NCBI RefSeq assembly: GCF_014639795.1
Contig: NZ_BMGC01000006.1
Coordinates: forward strand, 62,001 to 126,000
Reading direction: 5' to 3'
From: Gordonia jinhuaensis
GTDB lineage: Bacteria > Actinomycetota > Actinomycetes > Mycobacteriales > Mycobacteriaceae
Length of the DNA stretch: 64,000 bases
Shown: piece after piece, positions 54,294-62,142 of the stretch
Position numbering within the stretch: the stretch's first letter is position 1
How the letters are laid out: every line of letters begins with the position of its first letter
The notes under the pieces: model-generated
What the model was told of the DNA's origin: nothing
What the model saw: the letters and a program-made list of their open reading frames with translations, nothing else
The model's database searches: none
Made by a program: the position numbers and the translations under genes

Positions 54294-55526
54294 TCAGGCG
54301 AGGGCGCGGCGTAGCGCGGGCGCGAGGTCACCCCGATCGGCGACCAGGACGTCGTCGAGGTCCAGCCATCCGGCGAAGTCGTGCAGACTCGCCGCGAGCC
54401 GTGCGGGTACCTCATCCGCACCCGCGCCGACATTCGCCTCCGCATGCGCGGACTGCACCCGCAGCACGCCGGCGGCCCGGTCGGCCTTGAGGTCGACACG
54501 GGCGACGAGTTCGCCGTCCATCAGGAAAGGGAACACGTAGTACCCGTGCACCCGCTTGTGTTCGGGAACGTAGATCTCGATGCGGTAGTCGAAGTCGAAC
54601 AATCGCTGTACGCGCGGCCGGAAGAAGATCAGTGAGTCGAACGGGCTGAGCAGGGTGTCCCCCTCGACACGCCGCGGCATCCGCGCCGACGCGTCGAGAT
54701 AGGCGGGCTGCTTCCAGCCCGCGACGGCCACCTGTTCCACCTCGCCGGAGGCGACCAGTTCGGCCAGTGCCGCACGCGCATCGGCGACGGGCAGCCGGTA
54801 GTAGTCGCGAAGGTCGGCCTCGATTCCGATGCCCAGCGCCCGCACCGATCGGCGCATCAGCTCGACCATCGCCTCGGGCCGGGAGATCTTCTCGGTGAGG
54901 GTCGGCGCATCGATCACGTCCGCGGGCTCGCAGTAGTGGCGGGCGAAACCGGTGTCCCGCGTCGCCGCGAGCTCACCGCTGGCGAACATGGCCTCGCACA
55001 TGCGTTTGACAGCGCTGCGATCCCACCAGGTGCCGCGCTCGGCGGCCGGAACGTGGCCCAGGTGCTTCTCCAGCACACCGCTCGTGGACGGCCCGAGTTC
55101 GGCGATCGCAGAGTGGATGGCCGCGCGAAGGCCCGGGTGGGTCTCCTCGATAACGCTGGCCTTCCACCAGCGCCCGTCGGCGTAGTCCTCGCGCCGCCAC
55201 CCGAACAGCGACCAGTCCGCCACCGGGATCAGCGCCGCCTCATGCGCCCAGTACTCAACGAGCAGCCGCGGCGAGGTCGACGTCGGCATCCATGCGCCCT
55301 TGTCGAGCAGCGACCGGTCGTAGGCGCCGAGCCTGCTGTAGAGCGGCATGTAGTGCGCACGAACCGCCACCGACACCGAGTCCATCTGGATCAGCTGGAT
55401 ACGTCCGAGCACTCGCTGCAGATGACGCCGGGTGGGCGACGCAGGTCGCGGGTCGGTGAAACCCTGTGCGGCGAGCGCGATCCGGCGTGCTTGCGCGACC
55501 GACAGACCGGCTGCACCGATTCTCAT
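54294..55526 (-). CDS. YcaQ-type winged-helix protein (crosslink-repair glycosylase family)
   Basis: A 410-aa member of the YcaQ/AlkX winged-helix family (HTH_42), some of which unhook interstrand DNA crosslinks. Family features: [15 protein letters not shown] at the start, [28 protein letters not shown] (about 38-66), [15 protein letters not shown], and [44 protein letters not shown] near 290-333. The ATG at 55526 overlaps the stop of the 54-aa gene by 4 nt. DNA repair is inferred from the family. Confidence 0.88.
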   Translation of the reverse strand: MRIGAAGLSVAQARRIALAAQGFTDPRPASPTRRHLQRVLGRIQLIQMDSVSVAVRAHYMPLYSRLGAYDRSLLDKGAWMPTSTSPRLLVEYWAHEAALIPVADWSLFGWRREDYADGRWWKASVIEETHPGLRAAIHSAIAELGPSTSGVLEKHLGHVPAAERGTWWDRSAVKRMCEAMFASGELAATRDTGFARHYCEPADVIDAPTLTEKISRPEAMVELMRRSVRALGIGIEADLRDYYRLPVADARAALAELVASGEVEQVAVAGWKQPAYLDASARMPRRVEGDTLLSPFDSLIFFRPRVQRLFDFDYRIEIYVPEHKRVHGYYVFPFLMDGELVARVDLKADRAAGVLRVQSAHAEANVGAGADEVPARLAASLHDFAGWLDLDDVLVADRGDLAPALRRALA

Positions 55527-55687
55527 GGCCGCACGGCGGTGAACGTGGCCTCGACCATCGCCCACAGTCGCTGCTCTTCGGGCCGCAGTGCGAGCACCGG
55601 AGGCTGGTCGTCGCCGGTGAACGCGCGCGGCGCGGGCGCACCGAGTGCGGCTGGGGATCGTTCATATGTCGGCACCGGACTGCTCAT
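55523..55687 (-). CDS. 54-aa small protein nested between two 4-nt overlaps
   Basis: The frame ATG 55687 to TGA 55523 encodes 54 residues beginning MSSPVPTYERSP and ending [13 protein letters not shown]. Its start overlaps the SIMPL gene stop (ATGA) and its stop overlaps the YcaQ-like start (ATGA). Such double coupling is hard to obtain by chance and is typical of real operon genes. It is rich in Pro/Ala/Glu, with an amphipathic C-terminal stretch (ALRPEEQRLWAMVEATF) and no membrane span. No family recognised. Confidence 0.72.
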   Translation of the reverse strand: MSSPVPTYERSPAALGAPAPRAFTGDDQPPVLALRPEEQRLWAMVEATFTAVRP

Positions 55688-56328
55688 ATCGGGTTCGACG
55701 ATCGACGTGGGAACCGGGTCCGCGCAGCCGGCGGCCCCGCGATGGCGTTCGCCTTCTGCACGGCATTGTCCACGGCGAGCGCATAGATCCGTGTCCGCGC
55801 GGCCTCCTCGTCCTCGGTGTGCAACCCCCACGCGATGTGACTCACCCGGACTGCGGAGTCGCTCATCAGATCGGTCACGAACTCGTCGAGGTCGGCGCCG
55901 AGGCGAACGAATCGCACGTCGACCCGCACCTCGGCGGTGTACTCGACGTATTCCACCAGGTACTCACCTGTCTCGTCGGCACGGTCCGCGTCGTCGATCT
56001 CGCCGGGTCCATCGTCGTCGGCGGCACTCTCGACCTCAGCGACACTCTCGATCTCGGCGACACTTTCGATCTCGTCGGCCGTCACGATCTCGTACTGCTG
56101 CGCCGACTGCCAGGTGTGCACACCGCCGACCGACCAGGTGTCCACCACACCGCGCTCGGCGAGCGCATCGAGCCGTTCGGAGAGTTCATTGGCCGCCGAA
56201 CTCGCCGATGCCGCAGCGGCCGCAGCCGACTCATCGGACTCGCAGTGGATGATCGGCCGGAGGGTGGCGGTCTGTGCAGGCAGGCTCAGGGAGGCGGTTC
56301 CGCGGACGGCGATCGTCATCTCGGGCAT
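55684..56328 (-). CDS. SIMPL/DUF541-domain protein
   Basis: A 214-aa protein of the SIMPL (DUF541) family. The opening TIAVRGTASLSLPAQTATL is the family's first strand, followed by an Ala/Ser-rich helix (ESAAAAAAS), LSERLDALAERG and WSVGGVHTWQSAQQYE. Unlike most members it has no export signal, and residues about 90-115 are an acidic insert with repeated EIESVAE units. The start is uncertain: ATG 56328, ATG 56319, or GTG 56358. First gene of a coupled set with the 54-aa and YcaQ-like genes. Confidence 0.75.
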   Translation of the reverse strand: MPEMTIAVRGTASLSLPAQTATLRPIIHCESDESAAAAAASASSAANELSERLDALAERGVVDTWSVGGVHTWQSAQQYEIVTADEIESVAEIESVAEVESAADDDGPGEIDDADRADETGEYLVEYVEYTAEVRVDVRFVRLGADLDEFVTDLMSDSAVRVSHIAWGLHTEDEEAARTRIYALAVDNAVQKANAIAGPPAARTRFPRRSSNPI

Positions 56329-56365
56329 GGCGCATATTGTGCCCGCCACCTCCGACACGCCGCGC

Positions 56366-56893
56366 TCACCGTCGGCGGTAGTCGACCCAGCGGTAGCGGA
56401 GGCCCTCGTCGGTGGTCTGCCATTGCCCGGACAGGCCCACCCAGATGTCCGGGTCGATGGTGGGCGCGAAGGTGTCGCATCCGGAGTCGGTGGCGTCGAC
56501 CTCGGTCACGTACAGCAGCTGCGCATACGGCATGGCCTCGGCATAGACGCCTGCACCGCCGATCACGAACGCTTCCTCATCCTCGTCGCGTGCGATGTCG
56601 AGTGCGGCGCCCAGATCCCTGGCGGTCGAGACTCCGTCACCCAGCGCGGCGGTGCCACTGGTGACAACGATGTTGTGCCGCTTGGGCAACGGGCGCACAC
56701 TCGCCGGGAGCGACTCCCACGTCCGCCTCCCCATGATCACCGGATGGCCCAGGGTGATCTCGCGAAAACGCTTCTGATCGTCGGGAATCCGCCACGGGAT
56801 GGCGTTGTCACGACCGATGCCGCCGGTCCGGTCGGCCGCCCAGATGAGGGCCAGACTCAGACTGCGACTGGGGCTTTGATTGCCGGATGACAC
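56366..56893 (-). CDS. dfrA: dihydrofolate reductase
   Basis: A 175-aa [34 protein letters not shown] (about 13-42), [12 protein letters not shown], and [25 protein letters not shown]. It regenerates tetrahydrofolate oxidised by ThyA. The only start in frame ahead of the core is GTG 56893, which places it 37 nt inside the end of thyA, an unusually long overlap. Confidence 0.94.
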   Translation of the reverse strand: MSSGNQSPSRSLSLALIWAADRTGGIGRDNAIPWRIPDDQKRFREITLGHPVIMGRRTWESLPASVRPLPKRHNIVVTSGTAALGDGVSTARDLGAALDIARDEDEEAFVIGGAGVYAEAMPYAQLLYVTEVDATDSGCDTFAPTIDPDIWVGLSGQWQTTDEGLRYRWVDYRRR

Positions 56894-57663
56894 TGGTAGT
56901 CCTTCACCTCGATGTCCTCGTAGACGTAGTCGAAGATCGAATCACGCTGCGCCAGCACGAGAGTCGGATAGGGGTAGGCATCTCGTGAGAGTTGTTCACG
57001 AACCTGGTCGACATGGTTGTCGTAGATATGGCAATCACCGCCGGTCCAGACGAACTCCCCCACCTGCAATCCGGCCTGTGCGGCCATCATGTGGGTGAGC
57101 AACGCATAGGAGGCGATGTTGAAGGGCACGCCGAGGAAGAGGTCGGCGCTGCGCTGGTAGAGCTGGCAGGAGAGCTTGCCGTCGGCGACGTAGAACTGGA
57201 AGAAGGCGTGGCACGGCGGCAACGCCATCTGCGGGATCTCCCCCACGTTCCAGGCCGAGACGATGTTGCGGCGCGAATCGGGGTCGGATCTCAGCAAATC
57301 CAGCGCCGCCGAGATCTGATCGATGTGTTCACCCGATGGGGTGGGCCAGCTTCGCCACTGGACGCCGTAGACCGGACCGAGTTCACCGTTCTGGTCGGCC
57401 CACTCATCCCAGATGCTCACGCCGTGTTCCTGCAGCCACCCGACGTTGGAGTCGCCGCGCAGGAACCACAGCAGCTCGTAGACGATCGATTTGAGGTGCA
57501 CCTTCTTGGTGGTGATCAGCGGGAACCCCTCGGCGAGGTCGAATCGCAGCTGCCGGCCGAACACGCTGCGCGTCCCCGTGCCGGTGCGGTCGGCTTTGGC
57601 GGTGCCGTTGTCGAGGACGTCGGCCAGCAGGTCCTCGTACGGCGTGGGGATCGGGGGTGTCAC
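56857..57663 (-). CDS. thyA: thymidylate synthase ThyA
   Basis: A 268-aa classical thymidylate synthase: [19 protein letters not shown], the catalytic Cys in [14 protein letters not shown] (about 146-151), [20 protein letters not shown] and [10 protein letters not shown]. The GTG at 57663 has no Shine-Dalgarno, but a TAGACT box ends eight bases before it, so the mRNA is probably leaderless. The frame continues far upstream, but that stretch is antisense to the dehydrogenase gene and is not coding. Confidence 0.96.
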   Translation of the reverse strand: MTPPIPTPYEDLLADVLDNGTAKADRTGTGTRSVFGRQLRFDLAEGFPLITTKKVHLKSIVYELLWFLRGDSNVGWLQEHGVSIWDEWADQNGELGPVYGVQWRSWPTPSGEHIDQISAALDLLRSDPDSRRNIVSAWNVGEIPQMALPPCHAFFQFYVADGKLSCQLYQRSADLFLGVPFNIASYALLTHMMAAQAGLQVGEFVWTGGDCHIYDNHVDQVREQLSRDAYPYPTLVLAQRDSIFDYVYEDIEVKDYQCHPAIKAPVAV

Positions 57664-57671
57664 AGACGCCG

Positions 57672-57677
57672 AGTCTA
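57672..57677 (-). promoter_or_regulatory. -10 box for a leaderless thyA mRNA
   Basis: TAGACT read on the minus strand lies eight bases before the thyA GTG, the spacing expected if transcription starts at the start codon. Confidence 0.55.
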
Positions 57678-57837
57678 GCGACTCCGGTCCGATGCCCCTG
57701 GTACGTGCTCGGCGTTTTCGCCACCCCCACCCCAGGCGGGCCCGGAGCATCATCGAATGAGGGGGTCGGCGCGCAGACCCTGACAGCGGCTCGACAAGAC
57801 ATGTCTCGACAGGCACAGCTCGCAGAAGGGATGCAGG

Positions 57838-58710
57838 ATGACGATCGCGGTACTCGGACTGGGCAACATGGGGTCGTCGATCGCGCGGCGGCTGATCGAC
57901 GGCGGGCACGACGTGGTGGTGTGGAACCGCACGGCCTCCCGCGAGAAGCCGCTTGTCGACGCGGGGGCTCGTAGTGCGTCGACGGTCGCGCAGGCCGTCA
58001 GCGACGCCGAGGCGGTGCTGATCTCGGTGCGTGACGACGACGCGGCCGCATCGCTGATCGACGAGATCGCCGCGACCGACGTGACGGTGCCCGTGGTCAA
58101 CTGCACCACGTCGGCCCCCGATCGCACCACCGCGATGGCGCAGACCTACCCGGCGTTCGTGGCGGCCCCGATCCTCGGTGCGCCCCAGGCCGTGGCCGAC
58201 GGCACGGCGACGTATGTGGTGGCCGGGCCGGCCACCGCCCGCGCCGCTCTCGAACCGGTGTGGCCGGCGCTGACCGCGAAGGTTCTCGACTGCGGCGACG
58301 ACCCGGCACGGGCCAGCGTCGTGAAACTCCTGTCGAACCACCTGCTGCTGACCGGGTTGGAGGCGCTGGCCGAGGCCGTCGTCGTCGGGCAGGCCGCCGG
58401 ACTCGACGATGACACCCTCACCTCGGTGTTGTCGTCGAGTCCGATGATGGCCCCAGGGTTGCGCAACCGGCTCGACGACGTCATCGGCGGTGACCACGAC
58501 GGTTGGTTCGCCACCCCGCTGGGGGCGAAGGATCTGGGCCTGTTCGTCGACATCGCCGCCGCCGGAAACGTCACGCCGACGACTGCGCTCGCCGCACTGG
58601 AGCGCTATCGCGAGGCCGCAGCGCACGGCTACGCCGACCGCGATGTCGCCGCCGTGGTGGAGTTGATGCGGCCGGATTCCTCAGATCAGGGCTCACACCC
58701 GGCGACGTGA
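57838..58710 (+). CDS. NAD(P)-dependent beta-hydroxyacid dehydrogenase family protein
   Basis: A 290-aa 6-phosphogluconate/3-hydroxyisobutyrate dehydrogenase-like enzyme. The Rossmann motif [15 protein letters not shown] (5-19) starts the chain, and the substrate loop ([10 protein letters not shown]) and catalytic lysine region ([15 protein letters not shown], Lys about 163) are present. The Asn-containing HLLL helix and C-terminal AKDLGLFVD also fit. The substrate is not determinable. It converges on the flavodoxin remnant. Confidence 0.88.
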   Translation: MTIAVLGLGNMGSSIARRLIDGGHDVVVWNRTASREKPLVDAGARSASTVAQAVSDAEAVLISVRDDDAAASLIDEIAATDVTVPVVNCTTSAPDRTTAMAQTYPAFVAAPILGAPQAVADGTATYVVAGPATARAALEPVWPALTAKVLDCGDDPARASVVKLLSNHLLLTGLEALAEAVVVGQAAGLDDDTLTSVLSSSPMMAPGLRNRLDDVIGGDHDGWFATPLGAKDLGLFVDIAAAGNVTPTTALAALERYREAAAHGYADRDVAAVVELMRPDSSDQGSHPAT

Positions 58711-58739
58711 CGCCGACACCACCCGGCTCGGCACAGTCG

Positions 58740-58979
58740 TCATCCCATGAGCCCCGCCGCGATCGTCGCACCGAGTTCCCAGCACGATTCGAGGTCATCC
58801 TTGGAGGGCGTGCCCGACACCACCACATTCGGGGCCACCCGCGTCCAGCCGAGGCCGGTGGTGATGGTCTCGACGGCCCGTTCGGCGCCCTCGGCACCCT
58901 CGTTCGCGTGGAGATAACAGCCGAACGGGCGGCCGCGAGTGGAGTCGAGGATCTGGTAGTACGACGAGTCGAAGGCGTG
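58740..58979 (-). pseudogene. 3' remnant of a flavodoxin-family gene
   Basis: The last 78 codons (from about 58973, FDSSYYQILDSTRG, GLGWTRV, PSKDDLESCWELGATI) match the C-terminal half of actinobacterial flavodoxin/FMN-binding proteins, which normally have 150-200 residues. Upstream the frame changes abruptly into an unrelated stretch (ending NNKHA) that runs into the integrase gene. The N-terminal FMN-binding half is missing here, so the gene has been split by insertion. Confidence 0.8.
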
Positions 58980-59004
58980 TTTATTATTCGTAAACTCTCT
59001 TACT
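58960..59004. other. integration junction (attL or attR) of the serine-integrase element
   Basis: Homology to flavodoxin ends near 58973, and an AT-rich stretch (TTTATTATTCGTAAACTCTC) leads directly into the integrase ATG at 59005. Large serine integrases usually carry attP just upstream of their gene, so the crossover should lie within these bases. The exact dinucleotide cannot be read without the empty site. Confidence 0.65.
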
Positions 59005-60462
59005 ATGAGCACCGCGCTGACCAGCACCTACACCGAGTCCCGACGTGCGCCGACCCGCGCAGTGATCTACACGCGCGTCTCGCGCGACCTGGCCGGTGGC
59101 CGCTCGGTCGCCGAGCAGGAGGCCGAGTGCAGGGCGGTATGCGAGCGCAATGGGTGGCCGGTCGCCGAGGTGCTGACCGACAACGATCGGTCGGCGACCC
59201 GCTTCGCCACCAAGGACCGCCCGCAGTACGCCCGGCTCAGTGAGGTGCTGCGCCCCGGCGACGTGCTGGTGGTCTGGGAGCCCTCACGCGCTGGCCGGTC
59301 GATGGACCACTACGTCGATCTGCGCCGCCTCTGCACCGATCGACAGGTGATGTTGTCCTACAGCGGACGGCTGTTCGATCTCGAAGACGGCGACGACCGT
59401 TTCACCACCGGGCTCGACGCACTGCTCGCCGAGCGTGAAGCCGAAGACATCCGCAAGCGGATCAAGCGCGCCCACCGCGAGAACCTGGCCCAGGGCAAGC
59501 CCCACGGGCGAGTTCCCTACGGCTACAAGATCGTTCGCGACCCCGACACCGGCAAGTCGACGGGCCGCGTCCCCGACCCGTCGCGCGCTCCCCTGGTCGC
59601 CGAGGCAGCGCGGCGCGTGCTCGATGGGCACAGCTTCGGGTCGGTGGTGCGGTGGATCGAAACTCAGGACCCGCTCGGCTGGGACTCGGCGAAGCTGCGC
59701 CGGATCATGGTGAACCCGACCTACGCCGGGTACCGGACCGTCAGCGCGAAGGTCGACGGCAAGCGCGGCCCGCAGGAGATCCACGGCAAGGGCACCTGGG
59801 AGCCGATTCTCACCGACGAACAGCACCACGATCTGGTGGCGTTGTTCGCCGGGCGCAAGACCGGCCCGCGCGGGCCGGTGAAGCATCTCCTGACCGGTAT
59901 CGCGCGGTGCGCGGTGTGCGGCGAGTACGTCTGGAAGGCGCGCGGCGGACGTCGCAGGGACGGCGGAAACTACGAGGTCTACCAGTGCAAGTCACACTGC
60001 GTCGGGCGGAATATGCAGGCGACGGACGGCGTGATCCTAGCTGTCGTCGAGGGCATCCTGACCACGCCCGAGTCGCTGGCCGCCCTCGCCGAGATCCCGG
60101 CGTCTGACCCCACCGCCCCGGCACGACTGGCCGAGCTACGTCAACGTCTGGGGGACGTGGAGAACGAGATCGCCGAGGGCCGTATGCCGCCGAGCACCGG
60201 GGCGCGAGTGGCGACCCGCCTGGAATCCCAGATCGCCGACGCCGAGGCCGAAGCGACTCCTGTGTTCACCGACCCCGTGGTGCGAGATCTCGCGACGGCT
60301 CCCGACCCGATGGCGCTGTGGGGCGAGCTACCCCTGATCGCCCGCCGCGAGTTCATCCGGTCGACCATGACCATCACCATCGACCGCGTGGGCCGGGGCC
60401 GCTGGCACAAGCCCTCGGACGCCATCACCATCACCCCACGCCGACCCGGCGACGCGGGATAG
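59005..60462 (+). CDS. int: large serine integrase
   Basis: A 485-aa large serine recombinase. The resolvase-like catalytic domain has nucleophile S26 in IYTRVSRD and the arginines of LSEVLRPGDVLVVWEPSRAGRS. Then come the recombinase domain (YGYKIVRDPDTGKSTG, LRRIMVNPTYAGYR), a zinc ribbon with CAVCGEY...YQCKSHC (about 298-332), and a C-terminal helical region. It integrates the element by attP x attB recombination. TAAACT ends eight bases before the ATG, so translation may be leaderless. Confidence 0.95.
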   Translation: MSTALTSTYTESRRAPTRAVIYTRVSRDLAGGRSVAEQEAECRAVCERNGWPVAEVLTDNDRSATRFATKDRPQYARLSEVLRPGDVLVVWEPSRAGRSMDHYVDLRRLCTDRQVMLSYSGRLFDLEDGDDRFTTGLDALLAEREAEDIRKRIKRAHRENLAQGKPHGRVPYGYKIVRDPDTGKSTGRVPDPSRAPLVAEAARRVLDGHSFGSVVRWIETQDPLGWDSAKLRRIMVNPTYAGYRTVSAKVDGKRGPQEIHGKGTWEPILTDEQHHDLVALFAGRKTGPRGPVKHLLTGIARCAVCGEYVWKARGGRRRDGGNYEVYQCKSHCVGRNMQATDGVILAVVEGILTTPESLAALAEIPASDPTAPARLAELRQRLGDVENEIAEGRMPPSTGARVATRLESQIADAEAEATPVFTDPVVRDLATAPDPMALWGELPLIARREFIRSTMTITIDRVGRGRWHKPSDAITITPRRPGDAG

Positions 60463-60475
60463 GACCAGAACGCCA

Positions 60476-60556
60476 GAGCGCCCCGCTCACGGACGTCCGC
60501 ACTGCCCCGGTACCTCGGGGGCCGAATGTGCGAGATTGTCTGCGAGCGGGGCGCTC
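60476..60556. terminator. long inverted repeat with nested hairpins between converging operons
   Basis: GAGCGCCCCGCTC (60476-60488) pairs perfectly with GAGCGGGGCGCTC (60544-60556). The 55-nt interior holds two further dyads: CGGACGTCCG (60490-60499) and CCCCGG-TACC-TCGGGG (about 60505-60520). It follows the integrase stop by 13 nt and precedes the end of the primase gene by 18 nt. It may be a bidirectional terminator or a structured RNA or DNA site. Confidence 0.7.
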
Positions 60557-60574
60557 CGCGTTGAAGCGGGCTAC

Positions 60575-61678
60575 TCAGCCCAGCGCCGCGACACCCGCGA
60601 AGTCGATCTCGACGTCAGGCAGCAACTCCAGCTGTGAGACTGCCCAGGCGGTGTCACCGTCGAAGTCGGCGTATGTGACGGCTTGGAGCTTGCTCAGGGT
60701 GTAGGTGCCTCGCTCGTCGATATAGCGCTCGAAGGGCTCGCCCACGAAGTGCGACCAGATGTGCAGCGGCGCATTGATCTCGGTGTAGCGGCCCAGCGAG
60801 CAACCGGAGTCGTGAGCGGTAGCCGACCGGGCGGTGCGTCGCTCACCGGGGGCGGTCCAGACGTCGCAGCCACAGCTGTCAGGCCGCGCTACACGAGTCC
60901 AGCCGAGCGGTTCCAAGATCATCGACCAGGGCGTCATCTCGGCCCACAGGTCCACACCCTCAGCAAAATGATCCTCGGCGATGCGGCGTTCGTGGCGCGC
61001 ATGCCCGCGCTCAATGATCTTCTCGATGAGCCAATCAGGGGCGGGATACTCACGGCCCAGCGCCTCGTAGCGCCTACCGTCCACGATCGACGGCGGAACC
61101 AGGACGTAGCGCCGGTCCCAGAGCACCGCGAACGCGCCCTCACCGTGTCCCAGCGTCATCGCACCGGCTGTCCTCGGCAGCTCGATCCCCTCAGGCACCG
61201 TGAAATAGAAGTGCCCGCCACCACCGGGGGTGACGATGGTCGGGGGCACATCAGGTGCCTCAGCCATGCCGAGGAAAGCTGCGCGTTGCTGAGGCGTGTC
61301 ACAGTCGACGACGATCAGCCTGGACCCGCCCACTTCGACGGCGAGGTTGACCGGCTGGCCGGGATAGTCGTGGAAGTACTGGTCGAGGTAAGCGAGCAGC
61401 GTCCGGTCCTTGGCGGTGGCCAAGGCCAAACCTGCAGGGGCTCTGACCTTCCGCCAGTCGCCGCGTCCGGCGGCCTGGGCAGCTTCTCGCGCGGCTTTGT
61501 TGGCTCGGTTCCGTGACCGCACGGTGCGCGGATCGGCAGGAACTTTGGTGCTCGGCTGGACGAACAGCAGCGACAGACCGGCACTGGCACCTTCGCGTAG
61601 GTAGTTGCGCATGGCCTCGCGGTCGGTGGGGTCGACGCCCGACCCGAGTACGGCGGTGAGTCGGGTAGCGCCTAGCAC
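60575..61678 (-). CDS. bifunctional primase-polymerase (AEP/Prim-Pol)
   Basis: A 367-aa protein with an archaeo-eukaryotic-primase-like core: catalytic D125 and D127 in LIVVDCDTP, H156 in TPGGGGHFYF, and RRYVLVPPSIVDGRRYE (about 190-205), the typical Prim-Pol order found next to phage and plasmid helicases. It likely primes or initiates element replication. Residues about 235-340 are unassigned and include WSMILEPLGWTRV and a Cys pair (SCGCDVW). GTG 61678 overlaps the end of the upstream 156-aa gene by 7 nt. Confidence 0.85.
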   Translation of the reverse strand: MLGATRLTAVLGSGVDPTDREAMRNYLREGASAGLSLLFVQPSTKVPADPRTVRSRNRANKAAREAAQAAGRGDWRKVRAPAGLALATAKDRTLLAYLDQYFHDYPGQPVNLAVEVGGSRLIVVDCDTPQQRAAFLGMAEAPDVPPTIVTPGGGGHFYFTVPEGIELPRTAGAMTLGHGEGAFAVLWDRRYVLVPPSIVDGRRYEALGREYPAPDWLIEKIIERGHARHERRIAEDHFAEGVDLWAEMTPWSMILEPLGWTRVARPDSCGCDVWTAPGERRTARSATAHDSGCSLGRYTEINAPLHIWSHFVGEPFERYIDERGTYTLSKLQAVTYADFDGDTAWAVSQLELLPDVEIDFAGVAALG

Positions 61679-62142
61679 GACGTCTCACCTCCACTCGCCT
61701 GGATCTGTGAACGTGCGTCAAACATCTTCAAGGCTCGGGGTGAGATACCGAGCGAGCACGCCCCTGTCGATCCGGTCAGGTCGGGGCAGACCGGGAACCC
61801 GTCGATGATCGCCGCGACGACCAACTCACCTTCGGTGACGTACGGATCTTTCACCTCACCGGTGGCCGCACGACGACGCTCCATGATCCGCGCAACCTGG
61901 TGACTGACTACCGCCGCACTGGGCTTGAGCAGCGGGGTGAAGTTCCTCCGCAACACCAACGCGCACCATTCCACCGCCTCAACGCTGAACGGCTCCAGGC
62001 GATTATCGACGTGCTCACCGCCATACGAAGTGCCGTTGGGAAAGTACCCCCGGTGCCCTAGACCGGGGTACGAGTCGAGTACCTGCTGGATGGTCGCGGT
62101 GTCCACAACGGGCTGGCTCGCGTGATAATCGTCAATGGTCAC
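61672..62142 (-). CDS. unknown 156-aa protein of the replication operon
   Basis: An unrecognised, apparently cytosolic protein. It starts with GTG 62142, overlapping the helicase stop by 4 nt, and ends 7 nt inside the primase gene, so it is locked between the two replication genes. Visible: YFPNGTSYGGEHVDNRLEPF (31-50), an amphipathic central region (WCALVLRRNFTPLLKPSAAVVSH) and C-terminal CPDLTGSTGACSLG with two cysteines. A helicase-loader, primase accessory or regulatory role is possible from position only. Confidence 0.7.
   Translation of the reverse strand: MTIDDYHASQPVVDTATIQQVLDSYPGLGHRGYFPNGTSYGGEHVDNRLEPFSVEAVEWCALVLRRNFTPLLKPSAAVVSHQVARIMERRRAATGEVKDPYVTEGELVVAAIIDGFPVCPDLTGSTGACSLGISPRALKMFDARSQIQASGGETSC

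Noticed and set aside
57664-58626. Upstream extension of the thyA frame to about 589 codons
   Set aside because: The added part is antisense to the dehydrogenase gene and Arg/His/Gly-rich; known ThyA proteins start at 57663.
58740-59027. Flavodoxin remnant as an intact 95-aa gene starting at 59027
   Set aside because: The first 18 codons lie inside the integrase gene region and have no homology; the FMN-binding half is missing.
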